Shown: positions 48,116 to 64,000 of the stretch, one piece after another
Layout of the letters: each line of letters opens with the position of its first letter
Numbering within the stretch: position 1 is the first letter of the stretch
From: Lutraria lutraria
Lineage: Eukaryota > Mollusca > Bivalvia > Venerida > Mactridae
Direction: 5' to 3'
Assembly (NCBI GenBank): GCA_964023205.1
Contig: OZ026842.1
Span: 10,261,407 to 10,325,406 of the forward strand
DNA: 64,000 nucleotides
Made by a program: the position numbers and the translations under genes
The notes under the pieces: generated by a model
The model's database searches: none
Told to the model about the DNA's origin: nothing
The model's input: the letters and a program-made list of their open reading frames with translations, nothing else

Positions 48116-49969
48116 GTTAATTGTATCATTTCCTTGGTCATGTTTAAGAAAAAAAAGCCGTTTTGTTTAAGAACGGGTACAAAAGTGGTTAACAGAGAAC
48201 TGGAAAAGACAGAGCTTATAAAATAATGACATTTTTCTGTGTGCTATAGCCTAAAATATTCTTATATGAAGTTCTTGCAGTTCTGCATGCACGTTGCGAT
48301 GTGTACAGTGGTGGTCCATATTCTTCCAGCCCATGAAAATTCATTTTCATTGCGTTTTTCGCATTGTTGTTTTTTTTGTTAGAAAAAGTGAAGGCACGTG
48401 CTTTCGATAAGTGCAGGCCTACAGGAATTAAGCTACTGCCGTATAGAGAGCGTTCAGTTATGAAAGAATGAATATTCTTTATTGTAAATTAATTATCTGA
48501 CACCTTTTTCATTTAAATAAAAAGAAGTATAAATATAAGCACAGAAAAATGTAAAAGAGTATGATTTCACATTCATGTCATATCCAGGCCACACCACGAG
48601 GAGGCGCTCACACCATTCCGCACAGTGAATCGAACGCACCCTTCGTGCATTGCAACTTAGGACGGGAACCAGCAGTCCACCATCAATCATTTCCGGATAG
48701 AACAGACAAGAAAAGATTAATGATAAAATTCATATTTCGGTAATTATGTCGTGTTATTTCCCTACATTTCAAAATCTATAAGAAAATAAGTGGATCTTTT
48801 AAAACGGCTCAAATGTTTCAATGTGATTGTTCTTGTAGGTGATTAGTCAATGTTGGTTGTGTTTAAGTATAGTGTTCGGACAGTTGATATTTCGGTTAGT
48901 TTCGTTTCTGTTATATCCAGGGTACCCTACCCGGTGACTCCGTTGTAAATCATTACATAAGAAGTAAAATACGTATACTGTTAATATATTTATCATTGTC
49001 ATTATGATTACATATTTATTCTGACTTGCTTAGGGCTGAAAAAAATAAATTTGGAGTGCTCCAACCGACTCAAAAAAATCGTAGCACTCAAATATTTGGG
49101 GAATTTTTTGGGGAATTTTTTACTTGTATGATAAAGAAAAAAGATTCCTACCTACCTATGATGTCCTATCCAGTGCTAAAATTCTATGTCTGAGCAATCC
49201 AACAAACTTGGTTTTATTCTTAGCCTAGTACTCCCCAAGTTACAAGTTTTACACATTTTTGTTTCGGACCGGTTTGCAGTTCTGACTTCTGAGTAAACAG
49301 TTGTACTTTGATATTTTGATTTTATAAAGCAAAGCTTTTATTAAGGATTTTATTAAAATAGTGATCACATTTATAACTAGTTCTGGGTACCATAACTAAA
49401 TTGGTCTTTTTTAGTTTGCTTTGTTGACCATTTTTGTTAAGACGCTTGTCTATTGATGCAGTTCTATCATTTCATGTGACCCGGACCGCTATGAACTTAA
49501 TCCAATGCATTACGAGGAAACGGTTAAAATAAAAATTATTCGTGGCAAGAAACGTCGGCAAAATACTTGATACCTTTCGCCTCTTGAAGGTATATTTTAG
49601 GTCATTAAAAGACTCATATATAATAGTCATATGGGTAGTTTTTAGTATATATTTTAGCACTGTACACATTTTACAGAATTTTGTGCATTTAAATTAATAG
49701 GAAAATGAATGCAACTCAGTTTTAGTCATTTACCTGTTAGCTTTTCAAGAACAACTGACTTTTGACGAACTGCAATGTAATGCATACATCATCGTCAATG
49801 ACCTTCGACTAATTTGGAACACATTGTAGACATTATTTGTAATAAATGTTTTGTCAATATATTTGCTAAATAAATTTGTGTTTTGTCTCACTTCTTTCTT
49901 CTGATCTTAATCAAAACTCAAAAGCCACTTTATATATTTCAATTCTAATTTCTAAACTTTGTATTTTAG
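48116..49969. other. upstream region of WDR53
   Basis: Mostly AT-rich with no coding signal. A CG-containing island at about 48590-48710, with an ETS-like TTTCCGGAT at 48689 and a possible GT donor at 48740, is a candidate promoter and 5'-UTR exon for WDR53. An AG acceptor sits at 49969, just before the start codon. The promoter link is a guess. Confidence 0.35.
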
Positions 49970-49972
49970 GAC

Positions 49973-51007
49973 ATGGCAGAATTAAATCTAAGACTTCATG
50001 GAGGACACACCAGCTCAGCTTTGTGTGTAGATGCCAAAGATGGCGGTGCTGAGATAATCTCAGGAGGAGAAGATGGTGAAATTTGTTTGTGGAATAATGA
50101 TGGCTTGTTAAAGCATAAAATATCTTCTGAGACTGATGACTGTACAAGCATCTTCATATCTAAGACTAAAGAAAATATATTTTATGCATCCGTTGGAAAT
50201 GCAGTGAAAATATTTGATGTACGGAATTTACAGGGTGCGGTAGAGTCATACCAATTTAATGAAGAAGAAATTAATCAGATAGTATTAGATGAGAAGGAGA
50301 GTTATCTTGCAGCTTGTGATGACTCTGGGGAGGTCAAAATTATATCTTTACAGGAAAAGAGGCTATACAAAACACTTCGCAGGAAACATACAAACATTTG
50401 TGCAACAGTCTGTTTTCGTGTACGTAAACCATGGGAAATATTCACTGGCGGCATGGACTGTAATTTAATTCATTGGGATTTCTCACGTCCAAAGTGCATG
50501 AATCAGTTTAATATGCAAGAACTGCAGGATGCTCCTTCTGAATTAGGAGCTTACATGGTAAATCCTCCATTTGTTCACCATCTTGCCATGTCTCCAGATG
50601 GGAAATATTTAGCAAGTGCTTTGGAAAATGGTTTTGTGTCTATCTTTGATTCCAGCAAGAAGAATATATCAGAGATTTGCACTCTGCATGCCCATACTCA
50701 AGGAGTGTCTCAAGTTAGCTTTATTTCTCCCACTCAGGTTATATCTGCTGGAAATGACAGTGTTATAGCTTCGTGGGACCTCGCCAAGATGAATGAAGGC
50801 AATGTTTCTAATGAACATTCAGCAACCAATGGTCATACATCACCTATTCACTCAAGGAACTCAGAAATAACTGAAAATTGTAAACTGTCCGAAGTACAGC
50901 ATACATCTAAGATTAATTGGATGAAGCAGTTTAGCCAATCAGGGAATAATTTTGTTATATTGGCTGATCAATCATCAGACTTAGTAATACTGCCTTTGCT
51001 GATATAG
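49973..51007 (+). CDS. WDR53: WD repeat-containing protein 53
   Basis: Intact single coding exon of 344 residues (human WDR53 is 358). WD40 repeats start with GGHTSSALCVDA…ISGGEDGEICLW (residues 10-40). Strongly conserved positions include FNEEEINQIVLD (around 95-106), AACDDSGEVKI (113-123), and KHTNICATVCFR…TGGMDC (139-163). Further on are HAHTQGVSQVSF…SAGNDSVIASWD (about 240-267) and the C-terminal INWMKQF…ILADQSS. Together these make a beta-propeller scaffold; WDR53 has been linked to DDB1-CUL4 ligases, though no function is proven here. ATG 49973 follows an AG acceptor by three bases, so a 5'-UTR exon lies upstream. The poly-Ser/Asn/His loop at 280-300 replaces the basic loop of the human protein. 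It is convergent with MARS2. Confidence 0.92.
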   Translation: MAELNLRLHGGHTSSALCVDAKDGGAEIISGGEDGEICLWNNDGLLKHKISSETDDCTSIFISKTKENIFYASVGNAVKIFDVRNLQGAVESYQFNEEEINQIVLDEKESYLAACDDSGEVKIISLQEKRLYKTLRRKHTNICATVCFRVRKPWEIFTGGMDCNLIHWDFSRPKCMNQFNMQELQDAPSELGAYMVNPPFVHHLAMSPDGKYLASALENGFVSIFDSSKKNISEICTLHAHTQGVSQVSFISPTQVISAGNDSVIASWDLAKMNEGNVSNEHSATNGHTSPIHSRNSEITENCKLSEVQHTSKINWMKQFSQSGNNFVILADQSSDLVILPLLI

Positions 51008-52605
51008 TTTACAGATTCATTGTGTCTTAAAAAGCAAAGGGGATTGACAAGTATCATATTATGATTCATCATTGAAGAAATCAGTCATGTTGAGATTGTT
51101 GTTACAGATTTCTTGTATGATCAAATGAATCCTTATAAACAAAGAAAAGATGAAATATTTTGAAATGATTTTTAATATAAATTTAACATGACATAGAATT
51201 TTTATTATCAAAATCGCTGTACAAATAGACCTGTAATATTGAATTTATACATGTATTGCTTTTGTTTATTTACTGTATCAGTGCTTGGACTGTGATTATC
51301 TTATTTTGCATTCTATGTAGATTGAAATTGATTATTTGATGATAACATTGATTATTGGTGTGAAAATATAATGAAATTTAAATAGAAAGTGCTTCATCTA
51401 CTCATTTTATACACGCTTGCTACATCCTTTCCTCAATTTTGTGAGACTAAAGTCACTCAACATTGTGTTTATCAGTTTTAATCTTAAATATTAATTTTTT
51501 TTCAGTACAAATTATTTCATGTACAAAATGTAGTTACATCATAATGAAATGTAGAAACTTCATGTATTAAAGTATCTAAGTACATTGTACAAATATACCT
51601 TTGTTTACATTTTAGTTGTGATAACAATCTGATATTGTTGAAAGTTTTTGTCAGTGTTAGGGGGTCTTGATTTTAGATATTATGTTTTAGAAATAAATAA
51701 ATATATGTTTTATGACCTCTGTCTACCTTGTCTGAAGTACGGTAATAAACTTGTGATCTGACTCTCAGCTTTGATCTGAATTTCGTTTTTAATATTCTTG
51801 AGTTAGTGATGGTAAGGACTGGGTTTGCTCAGACATTTTTGATACTACCTGGTACATGTATATGTTTTGAGATATGGACTGATGATATGTAATACTTATT
51901 GTTGATATACAATCTTACAGCCTCGGAGAATGACAGACTGGGTGATGGATCAGTTTGATGTCTTCTTAGATGTCTGACTCTGTACATGCTTGCCACTTTA
52001 ACCTTTCAGATTTGCAAAGGGCCTTTTTATTATTTATTTTTGAGAAAAATGCCCACAATTTAGACTCCTGTGGCTACATTTTCAGACAAATATTGTTGCG
52101 TAAAGTTTGCAGCAACTTTATTTTTGCATTTAAAAAAGTGACTGTGATTGTCTCCCTTTGAAAATACATTTTGAAAACATCCTCCTGATAAAAGATAAAA
52201 CAAAGTTATTAGTTTTTAATTTTTTATTTAGTCTTGGCTAAAAAACCATTAATAATATGATCCTCAGCCTCCCTAGAGAATAATTAGGTTAATATAAACC
52301 TTAACATTATTGTGATTGAAACTCGTGGAAGATATAAATTGCTTTGATAAATTTGATTGATAGAAAAGTAATGTATAAAATTTCTATATAAATAAAAATA
52401 TATTCACTTAATATTAAGTTATATATATTGCTCTCTTGCAACAATTTGTTATCATTTTAGCACACCAACCTTCAATAGCTAAAACTATGTATCAGTGTGA
52501 CAAATTTTAGATAGTCAATCTCGTTTGTAAGACGATCCTTGCAGGAATTTAAAATAATTACCCAGCATAATACTTGTAATCATTTCACAATATTCATCTT
52601 ATTAT
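51008..52605. other. 3' UTR of WDR53 and WDR53-MARS2 convergent spacer
   Basis: AT-rich; overlapping AATAAATAAATA at 51692-51703 is the best polyadenylation signal. A 63-codon frame at 51970-52161 has no support. Confidence 0.5.
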
Positions 52606-52774
52606 TACAGTCAAACCTGTTAACAAAGGCCAACTTGGGAAAGACAAAATGTGGCCTTTATTTACAGGTGACCTTTATTTGGAGGTCCTTATGTTCTAAG
52701 TAATCAATGATTATGACAGTTCGTAAAAGAAAAGCCTTTATTCAGAGGTGGCTGCTAACACAGGTTTGACTGTA
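52606..52774. mobile_element. MITE of the CAGTCAAACCTGT family, copy 5 (best preserved)
   Basis: Ends TACAGTCAAACCTGTTAACA and TGCTAACACAGGTTTGACTGTA-type are inverted to each other with TA at both outer edges. The body carries AAAGGCC, GGGAAAGAC, CTTTATTTGGAGGTC and TTATTCAGAGGTGG. A TA target and about 170 bp length suggest a Tc1/mariner-type MITE. It serves here as the reference for the family. Confidence 0.8.
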
Positions 52775-52910
52775 TTTAATATTTAAGACATGTTATCTTA
52801 TGAAACCATTTTGACTTGCCCTAGGCTGCAGACATGTCAGTTCTTTTAAAGACTGGCATATTTCAGTTTTCATAGGTAAGAACTAGACAGTAAGAAATAT
52901 TTAAAAAAAT

Positions 52911-61089
<8,179 letters not shown>

Positions 61090-61409
61090 ACTATCACATA
61101 TAAGAACTACCAACTAATTAAAAACAACAGTTTTAAACAGATTTCTAGAGATGTCATTGACAAACACGCTTCGGAATATTTACAGATCAGTTTGTAAAAA
61201 TGAAAGCGGAAACGCTCCTTTAACTAATGGAGGAACCCCAATATAATTTAACTACCAGAAAGATATAACACTTATTCGCGCTTTGGGGTAGAATTGCCGG
61301 TGAGTCGATACTCTTCTTCGTGGAGAAATTTGAACTTCACTGACATTTCATACAATTTTTCGATAAAAGTCATTTTATTTCGTGCTAAGATCATTATGAC
61401 AATTTAAAA
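61090..61409. promoter_or_regulatory. bidirectional promoter region between MARS2 and TMEM256
   Basis: 320 bp separate the two divergent start codons, so both 5' UTRs and both promoters must share this space. No TATA box is evident for either gene. The TMEM256 start lies in AAAATGGCGGAAC, a YY1-like context at the start codon typical of short-leader housekeeping genes. A shared TATA-less promoter is inferred from the spacing. Confidence 0.6.
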
Positions 61410-63744
61410 ATGGCGGAACTGTTCAGCGGCTTCATCTCCAGTATTTCTCAGTGGTTGCCAACGAAGACAGAAGTTGAAAGAGTTGTTGTTGAAGTACAAA
61501 AGGACATGCAACTTTCCAATTTGCCAGGCAGCAGATTTGTAAGGGTGGCTGGACTCTCTGGTGGGCTTGCTGTTATTATGTCAGCGTACGGAGCTCATGG
61601 TAAAACATTTTAATTAAAATAATAGAATGGTACAGTCTATGTGGTCATTGGCTTAAATTTCACAAAGGTCCCTTCAATACTCCATAAACATTGTTTCTGT
61701 TGATGACTTTGTAAATAGTCTCAGCTGACACTTGGATCTAATGTAGATGCATGTGCATAATATTACTTTAATGCCCTTATTTATTCGGCTTTCCAGTTGG
61801 CCAATTTCATGAATGATTTCAAAGGTCCATCGGCATCCTGTCAGACTGGTCACTGAGCTGGAAAGGGCTGAATAGTCCAACTAATTGTACACTACAGATG
61901 ATATCGAGACATGTAAATGTAGACTAAGGGCTGAATTGAATAATGTCCTCACAAACTGTCTAATTTAGTTTTAGTCCATAATATTATAATTAGACTGTTT
62001 GTGACAGAAAAACATTTTTTCAATTTGGCCCCATCACACTCAGTCCGAGAGGATGGCCCATATGAATTTGTTCAATTTGTATAGGGCTAGTACCCTGCTC
62101 AGTCTGAGAGGATGGCCCTTTCGTTTTATTTCATGAAATTCGCCTACTGGAAAGCTGAATTTAAGTAAGGCTAGACTAAGGCATAATGTTGGTCTCAGTC
62201 AAAGACTATTGTCAAACCTTTGAACAAAAGCCTGGGCACCCATGGGAAAGACATAATGTAATTTTATTGTACATGTAGCCTTTCTTGACAGGTGGCCTTT
62301 ATTCTGAGGTCATTTTGTTCTAATTGGCCTTTTCTGCAGGTCGGCCTTTATTTGGAGGTGGTTGCTAGTACAGCTTTGACTGTATATAAATATATATCCT
62401 GATATGGTGATTAATAAAGAAGTTATTTATAAGGTGATTATAAGCATTTTTCTGTCAAAACATAGATATGTTTACTGTTCAGCAGGCTAGCGCTAGATTT
62501 GTCTTACCTATTAAATAACATATTTTGCTTTGATTTAAATACAGTTAAACACGAATCAGTTAATGGAGTGTTTATTTTTCTTCAAACCTCTTCTTTATTT
62601 TATTATGACAATATTTAGTGAAATATGAAAAAATATAATAATACATATCTTTTCTATGAACATTACAAATTATATTTCACCTGACTATTGGTCTATTTGC
62701 ATGTTCTGGTTCCATTTGTGGATAGAAACATATATACTCTTATTTGAGTTACTGGTAATTGAACTTTGTGATAAATTATCATTTCAGCCTTTAATTCAAG
62801 CACAGATGAACCAAGACTAAAAGCTGTAAGTATCATCAATCAATTAAGCCCACAATTAAAATTACAGCTACACATTCATATCGCAGTTTTTTACAAAACA
62901 GTTTTATATTGCAAGTTGAACAACTCTTACTTATATATTATGCTTGACATACAGGTTTCTGACGTTGATTTTGAATGGGTAATTAAGATGAATGCTGGAT
63001 AATGTTTTGCTATTTTTTACAGGTGTTTGAATCAGGAAATAAGATGCATTTGTTTCATTCTGTTGCATTAATGGGAGTCCCAATGACCAGAAGACCTGCA
63101 TTGGTAGGTTGCTGCTTGCATACTTATATTACGGTCAATATAAACTAACAAAAGTAGCCTGGATGATTGTGTTCGGTTCTTGTAAAGAAATTTGGATTTA
63201 TAAACAAACCCAGCATTCTTTCTCCAGGAGAGACTGAGTTTGATATTGTTTATGTCGGTAGTTTCTGACTTGGATCATTGGGGGGATGGTGTAAAATGGT
63301 TAATTAGGCCTAAAATGGCCACACTGATCAAAATATATTTGACAAATGTGTTTAATGTGTGTGGCCATTTTAGGTCCTATGAATTAACAGTTATACACCA
63401 TCCATTATAATGTGCTAGTCCCCTATGTTTTGGATTATAAGACTTTTTTAGTATCATTAAGTGTCGCCTAATTTGCATCAATGGAGTAGATAAAATTGTT
63501 TGTATGAATTGCTTAATCAATTACAATTTGTGCACTCAAGCAATATATACTTCTAATCATAGGGGACTGTATGTCAAGATTATTCTCACATTATTTTCAG
63601 GTGGGATCTCTAATGGTAACTGGTTTGATGATATTCTCAGGTACATGCTACTACCAGGCAATCACTGGTGATGGAAGAGTTAGAAAAGCTACTCCGTATG
63701 GTGGCATGTTACTTATATTATCATGGTTTGCCATGATATTGTGA
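61410..63744 (+). CDS. TMEM256: transmembrane protein 256 homologue (DUF423 family)
   Basis: Four exons, 61410-61599, 62788-62825, 63023-63103 and 63601-63744, with GT/AG borders, joined in frame to 150 residues (human 113). The family marks are visible: RVAGLSGGLAVIMSAYGAH (44-63, first membrane helix and the conserved YGAH), then NKMHLFHSVALMGVP (about 81-95). TGLMIFSGTCYYQAI and the C-terminal helix TPYGGMLLILSWFAMIL follow. It is a small multi-pass membrane protein; the biochemical role of the family is unknown. The extra N-terminal 40 residues are longer than in the human protein, but ATG 61410 is the only start that fits the exon. Introns carry foldback elements and a MITE. Confidence 0.92.
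61772..62172. mobile_element. foldback element in TMEM256 intron 1
   Basis: ATTCGGCTTTCCAGTTGG at 61783 and its inverted partner ending at 62160 (CTACTGGAAAGCTGAAT) have about 31-base arms with few mismatches. Similarity continues inwards (GTCCATC…CAGACTG against CAGTCTGAGAGGATGGCCC). It is bounded by CCTTA / TAAGG. Confidence 0.6.
62210..62384. mobile_element. MITE of the CAGTCAAACCTGT family, copy 6, in TMEM256 intron 1
   Basis: TGTCAAACCTTTGAACAAAAG, GGGAAAGACATAATG and GGCCTTTATT are followed by an end of CTAGTACAGCTTTGACTGTA. Same orientation as copies 4 and 5. Confidence 0.7.
63284..63403. mobile_element. 120-bp foldback element in TMEM256 intron 3
   Basis: GGATGGTGTAAAATGGTTAA and GGCCTAAAATGGCCACAC on the left mirror GTGTGGCCATTTTAGG and TTATACACCATCC on the right. 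Nearly the whole element folds into one hairpin with a short loop. Confidence 0.65.
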
Positions 63745-64000
63745 ACATGTTGATCTAACATCTTCCATACTGTATGCAAGTTACTACCAACAACAGAAAC
63801 AACTATTATCATCTTGAATTTAAAGAGAGAATATGTAAGATGTGTGCACAATTTATGTTTGCTTGCTGTATCTTTGAATTTCTCAATCATAATTATTGCC
63901 CGAGAGAAAAATATTTGTGATGACTGTTCATACATGTGGTGAAAGCAATTTATGCTACATTGTAGCTGCGTATGTATGAATGTGTTGGTCATTTACTTAT

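Noticed and set aside
48493..48743. Two overlapping frames on opposite strands upstream of WDR53
   Set aside because: Mutual shadows over a CG-richer patch that is better explained as a possible promoter or SINE remnant.

Overview
The window looks like nuclear DNA of a lophotrochozoan animal, most likely a bivalve mollusc. It is AT-rich, its genes are split by GT-AG introns, and it is crowded with minisatellites, tRNA-derived SINEs, MITEs and LINE debris. Its recognisable genes have clear vertebrate counterparts: a monocarboxylate transporter, WDR53, mitochondrial methionyl-tRNA synthetase and TMEM256. Species assignment is an inference from style only.

Layout. 0.5-3.7 kb (-): the 5' half of an SLC16-type monocarboxylate transporter that runs off the left edge. 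3.7-26.4 kb: no convincing gene; a 31-bp satellite (6.6-8.5), a dead LINE reverse transcriptase (8.6-9.15), a SINE (9.5), several MITEs, a TA-rich 16-bp array with a hammerhead-ribozyme-like core (18.2-19.4), and a purine-strand minisatellite block (19.9-23.0). 26.4-29.4 kb: a 39/40-bp satellite. 31.2-46.06 kb: a large imperfect palindrome. Each arm carries one complete seven-coding-exon gene for a 336-residue secreted protein whose cysteine pattern resembles clusterin; the copies are transcribed towards each other (33.07-36.05 + and 40.0-44.18 -) around a 3.2-kb transposon-filled spacer. The satellite seen at 26.4-29.4 reappears in opposite orientation at 46.1-47.1, just beyond the right arm. 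47.1-47.8 kb: a LINE fragment (PHD finger plus AP-endonuclease). 49.97-51.01 kb (+): WDR53. 52.9-61.1 kb (-): MARS2, 12 exons, tail-to-tail with WDR53. 61.4-63.7 kb (+): TMEM256, four exons, head-to-head with MARS2 across about 320 bp.

The right-hand 14 kb is ordinary housekeeping gene space. The most unusual part is the palindrome. Its gene-bearing core, introns included, is almost identical between arms, whereas the outer parts of the arms are clearly diverged. That is what arm-to-arm gene conversion or a second, more recent event would leave. A 1,204-bp transposon with a 3-bp target duplication sits in one copy and the other copy preserves the empty site. All exon borders were read by eye from splice consensus, reading-frame continuity and protein similarity recalled from knowledge; no alignment or database search was run.
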